Shown: positions 1 to 8,306 of the stretch, piece by piece
Layout: every line of letters begins with the position of its first letter
How positions within the stretch are numbered: the stretch's first letter is position 1
Assembly: GCF_000151205.2 (NCBI RefSeq)
Contig: NC_016051.1
Coordinates: 558,001 to 622,000, forward strand
Source of the DNA: Thermococcus sp. AM4
GTDB taxonomy: Archaea; Methanobacteriota_B; Thermococci; Thermococcales; Thermococcaceae
Length of the DNA: 64,000 nt
Direction: 5' to 3'
The notes under the pieces: model-generated
The model's input: the letters and a program-made list of their open reading frames with translations, nothing else
What the model was told of the DNA's origin: nothing
Databases searched by the model: none
Made by a program: the position numbers and the translations under genes

Positions 1-5
1 CGCTG

Positions 6-572
6 GTGCTGGCTGGAATAATTCTCATGTGGGACCTAACCCGAAAGGTGGAAAAGCTCAGGCTGGGAACTCGAAGGCTGTCCTTCCTCATTTTAATCGG
101 CGGCATCCTGACGGCTGTGGGTTTCATCACGTACTCACGGAGCGTTGATCACACGTGGGAGGCCTTTCTCGTAATGTTCGGCCCCGTTCTCATAGCGTAC
201 AGCCTCTCGGAGAGCGGTCTGGTCCAGCCCAAGCTTGAGATGCTCGCCCAGGTGGCAATAATGCTGGGCTCAATCGGGATTAGTGCCCACAAGGCGTTCT
301 ACACCATGCTCATGTTCTCGGCCCTCTCAATCCTGCTGATGATAGACGCGGTCGCCTTTTACAGGTACGTCCCGCAGCCTTACGGAAAGATAGCGAGGCT
401 CTCAGCGTGGCTCTTCGTGGCCTTTACGGTCGTCAACGCAATAAGCTACGGCAGTCCGCTCGCCTTCGCCATCTACTTTCTCTCCATTGTCCTCTGGATC
501 GGGACTCTGATCTGCCTTGAGCTCTACCTCAGCCGGATTGATGTGGACAGATGTGGCCAAAAAGCCTTATAA
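6..572 (+). CDS. Polytopic membrane protein, 5' end probably outside the window
   Basis: The frame is open to the left edge of the window, and the GTG at 6 is only the first possible start inside it, so the gene is probably truncated at its 5' end. The visible 188 residues hold about five or six hydrophobic helices joined by short loops, with no catalytic motif I recognise. It ends in a short tail (about 30 bases before the next start), so it is not fused to the downstream DUF59 genes. I do not recognise the family; a Thermococcales-specific integral membrane protein is the safest description. Confidence 0.6.
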   Translation: MLAGIILMWDLTRKVEKLRLGTRRLSFLILIGGILTAVGFITYSRSVDHTWEAFLVMFGPVLIAYSLSESGLVQPKLEMLAQVAIMLGSIGISAHKAFYTMLMFSALSILLMIDAVAFYRYVPQPYGKIARLSAWLFVAFTVVNAISYGSPLAFAIYFLSIVLWIGTLICLELYLSRIDVDRCGQKAL

Positions 573-602
573 CTGCCCTTTCAAACCCCCTCCGGTGAGA
601 AC

Positions 603-962
603 ATGAAGATCTATATGCCAGACAGGAAATGGCCCGAGCCATATAGGGCGGTCATCGAGGAGCTGAGAAAGATAACCGATCCCGTTACCGGTGGGGATAT
701 CCTTGACTCAGGCGTCGTGGCCGGTCTTGAGGTGAGCGAGGACACGCTTAAGATCTGGCTCCGATTCGAGAGCCACGCCGAGTACAACATCATCGGCGAG
801 AGCCCGATAGCTTACTCCAAGATAATCGGCGACATAATGGAGCGCTTCGCCCTCGTCAAGTTCGACAACGTCTACGTCTACGACCTGGCCAACCACGTCG
901 TCGGAAAGTTCGAGAACAGAAAGGGCTACAAGCCGGAGGATCTGAGCGAGGGGCGTGTGTAG
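603..962 (+). CDS. DUF59 / MIP18-like iron-sulfur cluster assembly protein
   Basis: The product is 119 residues. It has the DUF59 pattern of an N-terminal helix followed by ITDPVTGGDILDSGVVAGLEV, the counterpart of the DPE(T/L)GxxI(V/L)xxGLV motif of this family. Relatives (PaaD, SufT, MIP18/AE7) help load Fe-S clusters on target proteins. This copy lacks the cysteine seen in its neighbour, so it may act as a scaffold partner rather than a metal carrier (inference). The ATG at 603 has a GGTGAG ribosome site 5 bases upstream. It overlaps the next DUF59 gene by 8 bases, so the two are probably translated together. Confidence 0.8.
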   Translation: MKIYMPDRKWPEPYRAVIEELRKITDPVTGGDILDSGVVAGLEVSEDTLKIWLRFESHAEYNIIGESPIAYSKIIGDIMERFALVKFDNVYVYDLANHVVGKFENRKGYKPEDLSEGRV

Positions 963-1314
963 ATTGTCCCTCCTGGCTTTTCTTAAACCGAAGGCCCGAC
1001 CCAGGCGGGGTCCCCGAGGGGATCTTCCGGATGATGTCAAAGCGGTCGTCCGAATCTTAGAGGATGTCAAAGACCCCGAGACCGGTCTGAACGTGGTCGA
1101 GGAGGGGCTCGTTTACGGCCTCACCGTGAAAGAGAGGAGCGTGGACGTTTTCATGCTCATGGCCCACTCCACCCCGGAATGCCACTTCTGCCAGATGCTC
1201 GCCATAAGCGTCCAGAACAGGATCCTGAAGGATGTTGTGGAGGCACTGAAAAGAAAAGGCTTTGAGAGGGTTAAGGTGTACAACGAGCTGGGCCTCCTGC
1301 TCGCGGAGGGCTGA
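955..1314 (+). CDS. Second DUF59-like protein, cysteine-bearing
   Basis: This 119-residue protein carries the DUF59 core VKDPETGLNVVEEGLVYGL near residue 40. Further on it has a Cys pair (ECHFC) in the segment where other members carry the conserved Cys that binds iron or transient Fe-S clusters. The N-terminal 25 residues are basic and look unstructured. The GTG at 955 overlaps the end of the upstream DUF59 gene; a TTG at 964 is an alternative start. Two unequal DUF59 paralogues in tandem suggest a heterodimer for cluster delivery (inference). Confidence 0.75.
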   Translation: MCRLSLLAFLKPKARPRRGPRGDLPDDVKAVVRILEDVKDPETGLNVVEEGLVYGLTVKERSVDVFMLMAHSTPECHFCQMLAISVQNRILKDVVEALKRKGFERVKVYNELGLLLAEG

Positions 1315-1608
1315 TCACCCCTCAAGGTAGGGAATGCGCGGCTTTCTGAACAGCTCGTCGAGTTCGGCCCTTCTCCTCCTGACCCTCTCGTAGAGCTCCC
1401 CAACCCGGGGATCGTCGTGCCTCGTCTTCAGGGTGAGCAGGATCCCCTCCAGAAAGCCCAGTATTGAGACCTCTATGAACTCCTTCCCCTTTTTGCTCTC
1501 AAGCCCCTCGTTGAGCATAACGAACGAGTCCACTGCCCTCACGAGGCCGGACTCGCCGAGCTCCTCCAGGAGGGCCTTAACTTCTTCCACCTCGGGGACC
1601 TTCACCAT
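1315..1608 (-). CDS. Small conserved hypothetical protein after tatD
   Basis: This is a helical, charged protein of about 97 residues, with a segment around EVKALLEELGESGLVRAVDSF and a very basic stretch (RRRRAELDELF) near the C terminus. I see no known domain. The start chosen is the ATG at 1608, because the GAGGTGAT ribosome site lies 4 bases upstream of it; ATG 1614 overlaps the tatD stop and is less well placed. It follows tatD with almost no gap, so it is probably the second gene of that operon. Family unknown. Confidence 0.65.
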   Translation of the reverse strand: MVKVPEVEEVKALLEELGESGLVRAVDSFVMLNEGLESKKGKEFIEVSILGFLEGILLTLKTRHDDPRVGELYERVRRRRAELDELFRKPRIPYLEG

Positions 1609-1613
1609 CTCCA

Positions 1614-2381
1614 TCACCTCAACTCGAAGAACCTGAGGACGTTTTCCTCCGTTGCCCCCTCAACCTCCTCAAAAGTTAAGCCCCTCAGCTCGGCTATTCG
1701 TTTGATCGCGTATTCCACGTTCCAGGGGTAGTTTTTCTGCCCCTTGTAGGGGCTCATGTACGGCGAGTCGGTCTCGACGAGAACGTTCTCAAGCGGAACG
1801 AGTTCGGCGGCGTTCCTGACCTCGGGGATGAAGTCTATGCCAGTGTTTATGCCGACGACGTGCCCTGCCCGGGCGATCTCAACGGCCAGGTCACCGGGCC
1901 CGCTGTAGGAGTGGAAGTAGGCTTTAACGCCCGCCTTTTCGATTGCCTCGAAAACCTCCCGCTCGGCGTCCCTTGCGTGCAGAACAACCGGCAGATCCAG
2001 CTCAACTGCTAAACCCAGGAAGTGGGCGAATATCTCCCTCTGGTTCTTCCTCTCGGCCTCAGTCCTCGCGTAGTAGAAGTCCAGGCCGATCTCGCCGACT
2101 GCCACTATCTCACCGGCGTGCTCCCGTATGAACTCCTCAACCCTCTTTACCTTCTCCCAGTTGCCCCTCCTCGCCTCGTTCGGCGCGTAGCCGAGCGTCG
2201 GCTGGATGAAACCGAAGTAGGGCTTTAGAGCCTCCCAGCTCTTCCAGACGTGGAACTTCCTGTACTCGGTTATGGAATCGACGATGAGTTTCAGCCTCTT
2301 CCTGCTCTCCTCAACGACTTCCGGAATTTTTCCCTTGAACATCTCAACGTGAGCGTGAGCGTCGATCATGGCCTTCCCCAT
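1614..2381 (-). CDS. TatD family metal-dependent hydrolase (DNase-type)
   Basis: The protein is 255 residues from MGKAM, or 251 from the next ATG at 2369. It has the TIM-barrel amidohydrolase signature of the TatD family: DAHAH near the N terminus, GEIGLDFYY in the middle, a later LHARDA, and VETDSPYMSP near the end, where family members place metal ligands. TatD enzymes are Mg-dependent 3'-5' exonucleases acting on DNA. The open frame extends 45 codons further upstream but without family similarity, so the internal ATG is preferred. The downstream small gene is coupled to it; the upstream neighbour is divergent. Confidence 0.85.
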   Translation of the reverse strand: MGKAMIDAHAHVEMFKGKIPEVVEESRKRLKLIVDSITEYRKFHVWKSWEALKPYFGFIQPTLGYAPNEARRGNWEKVKRVEEFIREHAGEIVAVGEIGLDFYYARTEAERKNQREIFAHFLGLAVELDLPVVLHARDAEREVFEAIEKAGVKAYFHSYSGPGDLAVEIARAGHVVGINTGIDFIPEVRNAAELVPLENVLVETDSPYMSPYKGQKNYPWNVEYAIKRIAELRGLTFEEVEGATEENVLRFFELR

Positions 2382-2399
2382 CGAAGGTTTGATCCCGAT

Positions 2400-2430
2400 A
2401 GAAAAGCTTTTCTCCAGGGTTTTCAAAACC
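2400..2430. promoter_or_regulatory. Two palindromes in the tatD / ferritin-like divergent promoter
   Basis: The 68-base gap between tatD and the ferritin-like gene contains AGAAAAGCTTTTCT (2400-2413) and GGTTTTCAAAACC (2418-2430), both perfect palindromes. They could be operators controlling one or both genes. No known consensus is recognised. Confidence 0.35.
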
Positions 2431-2449
2431 AATAACGGCGGTGAGGCCG

Positions 2450-3424
2450 ATGGATGATCACAACTCCAGTCAGCTCGATGAGTATCTGAGCACGATCGTT
2501 GATAGACTGAAATCACTGTCCTTCAAGGAGGCCCTGAGCTACGCGATCTTCAACGAGGAGGACGAGGCAAAATACTACGCGGAGCTGGCCCAGAAGGCGA
2601 AGAGGCCAAGCGTCAGGGCGCTCTTTCTCCAGATGAGCGACGAAAGCCTTGAGCACAGGGACAGGCTTTACAGGCTCTTCAAGAAGGTCTTTCCGAACGA
2701 GGAGCCGGTTAAGGTCGACGCCCCTCCGGTGGAGGTGGCGCCCTTCTATCCCGAGTTCGAGAAAGTCGAGGACTACCTCCACGCCCTGGAGTACTGCATG
2801 GAGAGCGAGCTCTTCGCGAAGAGAACCTACGAGATACTCTCCACCAAGGCGGAGGATGAAGAGGCGAGGGCTCTGTTTGCCCAGCTCGCCCTCATGGAGG
2901 ACGAACACTACGAGAGGATAAAGAAGGTTTACGAGCTCATATCCCAGATGAAGAAAAGGCGCATCGCCCTTGAGAACATTGAGCCCGAGGGGTACCTCTT
3001 CGAGGACAGGGTAAAGGCGCGCTACACCTTCCTCGACGTAGCGGAAGGTGAGAAAGGCATGGTAATAACGCGCGAGCACCCGAAGAAGATCCGCTCGTGG
3101 ATGAAGAGCGACGTTCCGGTTCTCTGGCTGTCGGAGAGCGCGATGAGGATGGAAGGCGTTAAGACACTGCCCCCTAGGCTTCTGCTCGATAAGGCGGAGG
3201 ACATAGCCGAGTGCATTTCCTCCGAGAATCTGAAGGCGATCCTCCTCGAAAGCGCCGAATACCTGCTCCTCGAAGCCCCGGAGAAGGACCTCATAAAGTT
3301 CCTCCTCGATCTGCGGGATCTCGCCATAGAGAGGGGCTTTTACCTGATCGTCTCGGCGGAGAGGGAAGCGTTTACCCCGACGGGCTGGGCCATACTGAGG
3401 GCCAACATGGCCAGGGTAGAGTGA
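2450..3424 (+). CDS. Ferritin-like (rubrerythrin-type) domain fused to DUF835
   Basis: The N-terminal half (about residues 10-165) is a four-helix, Glu/His-rich bundle of rubrerythrin type. It has segments such as NEEDEAKYYAEL, DESLEHRDRL, MESELFAKRTYE and LMEDEHYERIKK that would supply diiron ligands. No rubredoxin-like CxxC domain follows. The C-terminal half (residues 185-325) instead matches the DUF835 pattern: GMVITREHP, then WLS, then a stretch equivalent to the DGxEYL region. DUF835 is common in Thermococcales and often linked to signalling. The ATG at 2450 is chosen over the GTG at 2441 because the GGTGAGG site precedes it. A redox or metal sensing role is inference. Confidence 0.75.
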   Translation: MDDHNSSQLDEYLSTIVDRLKSLSFKEALSYAIFNEEDEAKYYAELAQKAKRPSVRALFLQMSDESLEHRDRLYRLFKKVFPNEEPVKVDAPPVEVAPFYPEFEKVEDYLHALEYCMESELFAKRTYEILSTKAEDEEARALFAQLALMEDEHYERIKKVYELISQMKKRRIALENIEPEGYLFEDRVKARYTFLDVAEGEKGMVITREHPKKIRSWMKSDVPVLWLSESAMRMEGVKTLPPRLLLDKAEDIAECISSENLKAILLESAEYLLLEAPEKDLIKFLLDLRDLAIERGFYLIVSAEREAFTPTGWAILRANMARVE

Positions 3425-3676
3425 TCAGGGCTTCCGCTTTCCCCTCTCCCACACGACCCTTCCGTTCTTCTTCACGACCCTGATGATGCGGTGGTAGGGG
3501 ATCTGCGTCTCGCCTATGAAGAAGTAGCCGTGTCCGAGCTCTATCATCTCGACGGGTATCTTCTTCTCGTTTCCATAAGCCCCCCGGTGCTCGATGACGA
3601 TGTAGTAGTCTCTCTCATCCTCCCGGGGATCGTGCTTGATCTTGGCCAAAACCTCCTTCAGCGAGCCCCTCCTCAT
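3425..3676 (-). CDS. DUF504 (UPF0248) small protein
   Basis: This is an 83-residue basic protein of the DUF504/UPF0248 type. It runs from MRRGSLKEVLAKIKHDPRE through an YYIVIEHRG strand and an IPYHRIIRVVKKNG segment to a basic tail. Function is not established; the fold suggests nucleic acid contact (inference). Its ATG at 3676 overlaps the stop of the upstream MBL hydrolase as ATGA, so the two are translationally coupled. An upstream in-frame extension exists but is only the hydrolase gene read in another frame. Confidence 0.8.
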   Translation of the reverse strand: MRRGSLKEVLAKIKHDPREDERDYYIVIEHRGAYGNEKKIPVEMIELGHGYFFIGETQIPYHRIIRVVKKNGRVVWERGKRKP

Positions 3677-4401
3677 CCTACCAGCCCCATCACTTCCTCC
3701 AGGTTCTTCCTCCACTCGGTTATCGGCTTTCCGTGACCTGGCAGTCCGAAGTCCACCTCAAATTCAAGAAGCCGCTCAAGGCTCTCCCTGAGCTCCCATC
3801 CGTTCCCGGTGGGCAGATCAACCCTTCCGACCGTTCCGTTAAAGACAGTATCGCCCGTGAACATCACCCTTGTCTCGCCGTCGAGGTAGAGACAGGCGCT
3901 CCCGGCGGTGTGGCCCGGCGTGTGGATCAGCTCAAACCTGAGGGAACCAATTTTAATTCTGTCTCCATCTTTGAGCTTTATATCAACAGTCTGGGGCTCA
4001 AAGGGCCTGCCGTAGGCGTAGCCGAGGATCACGTAGTCGTCCCCCCGCTCGAGGGTTCTGGCGGTTATCTCGTGGGCCGCGAAAAGGACTTCGATGCCCC
4101 TGCTTTTCAGCCACTCCCCAAACGCCCTGTTCCCTCCAACGTGGTCGAAGTGCTCGTGCGTGTTGAAGATCACCGCCCTCTTTATCCCCCTGAGATAGCC
4201 GTTTCTCGTCCAGATTTCAGCGTAGACGTGCCAGTTAACGCCCGTCCCCGTGTCCACGATTAGGGCCTCTCCACCGCTTCTGACTAAGTAGACGTTGGAG
4301 TCCCAGCCTATGCCCCTGAGCATGACAACGTCGGGCGGGATCTCTATGGGGACGATGTCGCGGGGAAACTCCTCGATGGGGCTTATCCTCAAACCGCTCA
4401 C
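3673..4401 (-). CDS. Metallo-beta-lactamase fold hydrolase (glyoxalase II-like)
   Basis: The protein is 242 residues with the complete MBL metal-site set: NTHEHFDH, TPGHTAG, FTGDTVF and LPGHGKP, in the order expected for two zinc or iron ions. Such enzymes hydrolyse thioesters (glyoxalase II), phosphodiesters or lactones; the substrate cannot be read from sequence. I place the start at GTG 4401 because a TATA box (reverse-strand CTATAAAC, 4422-4429) lies about 25 bases upstream, which fits a leaderless transcript. A longer frame to 4479 runs into the promoter and lacks family similarity. DUF504 is coupled downstream. Confidence 0.8.
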   Translation of the reverse strand: MSGLRISPIEEFPRDIVPIEIPPDVVMLRGIGWDSNVYLVRSGGEALIVDTGTGVNWHVYAEIWTRNGYLRGIKRAVIFNTHEHFDHVGGNRAFGEWLKSRGIEVLFAAHEITARTLERGDDYVILGYAYGRPFEPQTVDIKLKDGDRIKIGSLRFELIHTPGHTAGSACLYLDGETRVMFTGDTVFNGTVGRVDLPTGNGWELRESLERLLEFEVDFGLPGHGKPITEWRKNLEEVMGLVG

Positions 4402-4505
4402 CGTACTTGATTGGAGGCGCGGTTTATAGCATTGACCCCGGGACGGCCGGCCAAAATATTTATTAGGGGAAGTGCCCATGTTTTACTCCAGCCGTAATAA
4501 AAGCG

Positions 4506-5393
4506 ATGGTGATGGCTGTGAGGAAGGCTTACCTTGGCCTGTTTCTGGTTCTCATCCTGCTCGTGGGATACGTCTCCATTGGTCGTAACCCATCGAAACC
4601 TCCCAGTAGTTCCCGGGAAAAGCCTTCGATTTTCTTGGAGATATTCAACGACTATGAAACCAACTCAACCATCAACAAAGCGATCAACGGAAACCACCTC
4701 TGGGACAAGCTCGATCCAAATCCCTGCAACGGGACAATCACCACCAACGCAACGGTTCTCAACCAAACCGCCCGGGAGAACATTGAACTGTTCAGAAACC
4801 TCTCCGCGAGGGAGGAATCGAGGCGCGACCTCATCGGGGTTCTCCTCCTCAACGACCTGAGGGAAGACGCCGGGGGCATGACAGCAAAGAAGAGATGGGC
4901 CCTCATAGGGCTGAGGGATGATATCTGCGCGCTGAACGAGCGCCTCAGGAACTTTGATGCCTACAAAGAGAAGGCCGTTGAGGTGTACGGGGAGCCAAAG
5001 TTTTCCTACGAGGATCTGTACAACCTCAGCATGGAGCTGAAGGCAATTGTTTCAGATACCTACCGGCCGTTCTCGGGATCTTGGGTTGTCGATACGAGAT
5101 CGGCCCTGCTCCACTTCCTCTACCGGGGCATATCCAACGGGTCGATACCCGACTACCTCTTTGCAAACTACAGCCCCGAGAAGAGCGCCGCGACGCTGAA
5201 ACGCGTTTACAATGAAATCCGGGCCGATCCCTACGCCGAGGCCCTGTTCGGGCCCTCGCTGGCGTACCTCGCGGATTGGTGGAAGTACGAGGACATGCAC
5301 ACAAAGGATCACGAAGCGGTTGACGATAAGTACCTCAGGCTGTTCTGGGCCTGGTACAACCTCGTGAGGCCGGAGCGTTTCGGCTGCGGATAG
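4506..5393 (+). CDS. Secreted or membrane-anchored protein upstream of an ABC exporter
   Basis: A hydrophobic N-terminal segment (about residues 8-27, LGLFLVLILLVGYVSIG) acts as signal or anchor. About 265 hydrophilic residues with several NxS/T sequons (NSTI, NGTI, NATV, NQTA, NGSI) follow, as in exported archaeal glycoproteins. No catalytic motif is recognised. A TATA box at about 4456-4464 (ATATTTATT) precedes it. Only about 24 bases separate it from the permease gene, so it is likely the substrate or accessory subunit of that transporter (inference). ATG 4512 and GTG 4518 are possible alternative starts. Confidence 0.65.
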   Translation: MVMAVRKAYLGLFLVLILLVGYVSIGRNPSKPPSSSREKPSIFLEIFNDYETNSTINKAINGNHLWDKLDPNPCNGTITTNATVLNQTARENIELFRNLSAREESRRDLIGVLLLNDLREDAGGMTAKKRWALIGLRDDICALNERLRNFDAYKEKAVEVYGEPKFSYEDLYNLSMELKAIVSDTYRPFSGSWVVDTRSALLHFLYRGISNGSIPDYLFANYSPEKSAATLKRVYNEIRADPYAEALFGPSLAYLADWWKYEDMHTKDHEAVDDKYLRLFWAWYNLVRPERFGCG

Positions 5394-5417
5394 CGAAGAT
5401 GCGTACGGGTGAGCGCC

Positions 5418-7466
5418 GTGATCCGCCACGCTCTAAAGATCCTCCTCAAAAAGAAGAGCCTCGGCTTCCTGTTAGGAATGGTCTTCATAATCTCTCTCAT
5501 CGTGCTTAACCTCGTCTCACAGGTCGGAACGCTCGTCGACGCGAACCTCGAATACGGTTTCAAAGAATACCGCCCCCACTCAGTTTACAGGATCATGCTT
5601 GATTTCGGGAGGAACTCCACGAACCTGACGGAAGAGCTGAGAACTGCTATCGAGGATCTCAGGGAGGGAACTTCAAACAACAGCACGGAAAGCGGCGTTC
5701 TGATAGCTTTCTCATGGTCCCTGTTAAAGCCCGTGAGGATGGGCAACCACACGGTGAACGTCGTTGTGTACCTCTTCGAGACCCCCGAAGATCTGAGGGA
5801 GTTCGGCTTTGGAGGAAACTTCTCCAGCTCCTCCATAGTTCTGCTGAAGGAGAGGCTGAACGGAAACATCTCAGCCGGGGACGTGATCTCAAGGGTTTTC
5901 AACGGAAGTGTGGAGCTGAAGAAAGCGTACGGCATCTTTAAGGGGTATCCCCTGCTCGAGAACAAGGAGGTTGAGTACGTCCAGGTGGCGGCCCCGCTGA
6001 GGGAATGGGCCGTCAACGCCTGCATCAGGCGCGGAAACTCAATTCTGATAAACTCAAGCAGCTACGTACTTCCCATATACATCGCGGTTAACTTCCGGAG
6101 CGTACACCGGGATCCCGGGGTTTTGGAGAAGACCCTGAAGAAGGAGATCCCCGACAGGATAATAAACTCGACGGTGAAGTTCTATCAGGAAGAGAGATGC
6201 AGGAACAGGCCGATGATAGTTTTTGGGGATGATTGGGCCTACGTAAACGGAACGTGGCTCTCCACAACACCCAAGGAGCTGGAGTACAAACTAAGCCAGA
6301 CCCTTTTGGAGAACCGGGGAAAGTGGTGCACGATGGGAAAGCTCATAGGGCCGGAGCTTGAGGGATGGGATATACTCACCATCGTGAAGAACTCCGGGAG
6401 CCAGACTTTGAAGTTCTTCGGCCTCTTCGGCGGACTGCTCGTTACCTTCTACCTGCCGCTCTTCCTCATGCTGATCTACTCCGGAGCGAGCATGTTCTCC
6501 GACCTGAGAAAAGACCTCGAAGTGCTCTCCCTCCGAGGGATAGGCAGCAAGGTAACGCTAATCCAGAAAACGACCGTCTTTTTGCTGACAATCGGGGTTT
6601 CCGTAGCCGCCTACAGGATCTTCGAGGAAACAACTGGCAGGGGCCTACCGGTTTCCGCGGAGCTTGCGGTGGTTCTCCTCGTTCTGGTTTCCGTGGCGAT
6701 CTCGGACAGGGCGGCCTCTTTCAACCTGCCGTCAAAGGTAATCGCCTCGGCCATCGCGCTCATGGGAGTGATCATCGCCCTCGGATACGCGAGGATAAAC
6801 GAGACCGTCCTCTTGGCCAGGGGTTACGGGGGACTCTCGATCTTCCTCGCGATGCTGACGGCGTTGATTCCCCTGCTCGGCCTGTTCGTTGGGCCTCTCT
6901 TTCAGAGGGCGTGCGTGAGAGGCCTCTCTTTGCTGGAGCGGCCCTTTGATACGAGACACTACTTCAGATGGCTGAAGAACTACGGACCGGTGATAACGTT
7001 CTCCGCCTACTCCCTCTCAATCGCACTGATACCGAGGATCACCTCAATCCACCGGGTTCTGGAGGAGATATACCGGAACGAGTACCTGGCAGTCGTTGGG
7101 TACTCGGAAACGGTCTCCCTCGATATCCTCGGGAGATACCTCAGCACACTGGGAACGTGGTTCGCGCTGTTCGGCCTGCTCTCCATTGCGGTTCTGGCGG
7201 CGCTTTCATTCAGACGGTACCTCAGGATCGGCTTGTACTCGGGAATCAGGGGGATTGATAAAAAAGAAGTCCGGAGGTCGTTTCTGAAGTTCATGGCGTC
7301 CCAGCTCATCTTTGTGGTCGTGCTGACCCTGTTAATCACGGCGTTTTTAGTGGCATTCGTGGATGCCTACATCGGGCTCGTCTACACCCGCGCCGAGATA
7401 GCCTTCACCGGGGGCAGGTTCATTGTTGAGTCGCTTTTCCGGCCGCCGCACATATGGGGGTGGTGA
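5418..7466 (+). CDS. FtsX/MacB-type ABC transporter permease
   Basis: About 682 residues. One membrane helix near residues 12-32 is followed by a large external domain of roughly 300 residues with many N-glycosylation sequons. Then come clusters of membrane helices (for example GLFGGLLVTFYLPLFLMLIY and later FVVVLTLLITAFLVAF). This is the layout of FtsX/MacB family permeases, which move lipoproteins or peptides or act as mechanotransmitters. GTG 5418 is preferred to GTG 5409 because GGGTGAG lies 4 bases before it. It forms a unit with the secreted protein upstream and the ATPase downstream, whose ATG begins one base after its stop. Confidence 0.75.
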   Translation: MIRHALKILLKKKSLGFLLGMVFIISLIVLNLVSQVGTLVDANLEYGFKEYRPHSVYRIMLDFGRNSTNLTEELRTAIEDLREGTSNNSTESGVLIAFSWSLLKPVRMGNHTVNVVVYLFETPEDLREFGFGGNFSSSSIVLLKERLNGNISAGDVISRVFNGSVELKKAYGIFKGYPLLENKEVEYVQVAAPLREWAVNACIRRGNSILINSSSYVLPIYIAVNFRSVHRDPGVLEKTLKKEIPDRIINSTVKFYQEERCRNRPMIVFGDDWAYVNGTWLSTTPKELEYKLSQTLLENRGKWCTMGKLIGPELEGWDILTIVKNSGSQTLKFFGLFGGLLVTFYLPLFLMLIYSGASMFSDLRKDLEVLSLRGIGSKVTLIQKTTVFLLTIGVSVAAYRIFEETTGRGLPVSAELAVVLLVLVSVAISDRAASFNLPSKVIASAIALMGVIIALGYARINETVLLARGYGGLSIFLAMLTALIPLLGLFVGPLFQRACVRGLSLLERPFDTRHYFRWLKNYGPVITFSAYSLSIALIPRITSIHRVLEEIYRNEYLAVVGYSETVSLDILGRYLSTLGTWFALFGLLSIAVLAALSFRRYLRIGLYSGIRGIDKKEVRRSFLKFMASQLIFVVVLTLLITAFLVAFVDAYIGLVYTRAEIAFTGGRFIVESLFRPPHIWGW

Positions 7467-7467
7467 A

Positions 7468-8196
7468 ATGGTCGTTGTTGAGTTTGAGGATGTGTTTGTA
7501 AAGTACGAAACCTACACGGGTGGGGTCTTGGCATTAAGGGGAGTAACCTTCAGTTTGGATAAAAGCGAAGCAATCCTCATCATGGGGCCCTCTGGAAGTG
7601 GAAAAACCACAATCCTCAAGGCCATCCTCGGATTAGTTCAACCAATGCACGGAACAGTCAAAGTTTTCGGGATTGAACCAAAGGACGAGAAACGTGCCTT
7701 AGAAGTCAGGCGGAAGATTGGTTACCTTACCCAGGAGGGGAGAATGATAAACGAACTGACTGTGTGGGAGAACATCGTCTTCTACGCAAAGGGCAGGGGG
7801 AGAGGCTTGGACGATGGTAGGATTAGGGAGCTTGCGGGGGAACTCAACATTGAAACCATCCTCGACAAGCGTCCGGGCCAGTTGAGTGGTGGTGAGCTTA
7901 AGAGGGCTGAGTTGTTGATGGTGCTTTCTGATGATCCGGATCTCTTGCTCCTCGACGAGCCGACTTCGATGCTCGACGCGGAGAATTCGGAGGCCGTTGT
8001 TAGTGTTCTCTCGGCGCTCAAAGGGAGGGTTCCAATGATAATCACCTCCCACGATCCAAGACTCCAAAAGATCAGCAACAAAACCCTGGAGATAATAGGA
8101 GGAGAACTAAAAGGGGCTCGAGGGGGGACCGCGTCTTCATCTCGGGGGGAGCGAGTCCCCGTCAGGAGGGATGAATCTCTTCATCGCCCCGGCTGA
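7468..8196 (+). CDS. ABC transporter ATP-binding protein with an unusual C-terminal tail
   Basis: A complete ABC ATPase of the LolD/MacB group: Walker A GPSGSGKTT, Q-loop LTQEG, signature LSGGELKRAEL, Walker B LLLLDEPTS and H-loop ITSHD. The core ends near LEIIGGELKG (about residue 211). It is followed by about 26 Arg/Ser/Gly-rich residues that look like read-through of non-coding DNA and overlap two hairpins. Codon choice is more AT-rich than in the flanking genes. ATG 7468 follows a GGTGGTGAA site. It energises the permease upstream; the tail suggests the original stop has been lost or replaced. Confidence 0.8.
   Translation: MVVVEFEDVFVKYETYTGGVLALRGVTFSLDKSEAILIMGPSGSGKTTILKAILGLVQPMHGTVKVFGIEPKDEKRALEVRRKIGYLTQEGRMINELTVWENIVFYAKGRGRGLDDGRIRELAGELNIETILDKRPGQLSGGELKRAELLMVLSDDPDLLLLDEPTSMLDAENSEAVVSVLSALKGRVPMIITSHDPRLQKISNKTLEIIGGELKGARGGTASSSRGERVPVRRDESLHRPG
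8146..8185 (+). other. Paired hairpins at the 3' end of the ABC ATPase gene
   Basis: Two perfect short stems lie in tandem: GGGGA/TCCCC around loop GCGAG (8146-8160) and GATGAA/TTCATC around TCTC (8170-8185). The GC-rich segment reads unlike the preceding coding sequence. It recalls the structured 3' ends of IS200/IS605-type tnpB genes, but no transposase is present, so this is only a suggestion. It could also be a plain stem-loop 3' end. Confidence 0.35.
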
Positions 8197-8306
8197 ATAG
8201 CCCCTTCCCTTGATAGACTTTTTGGTTTTCGATTCTGCACCGCCGTGTGGAAAAAGTTTTATACGATCGTGATGATTTAGGCACACCGTAAAATGGAGGG
8301 ATGGTG

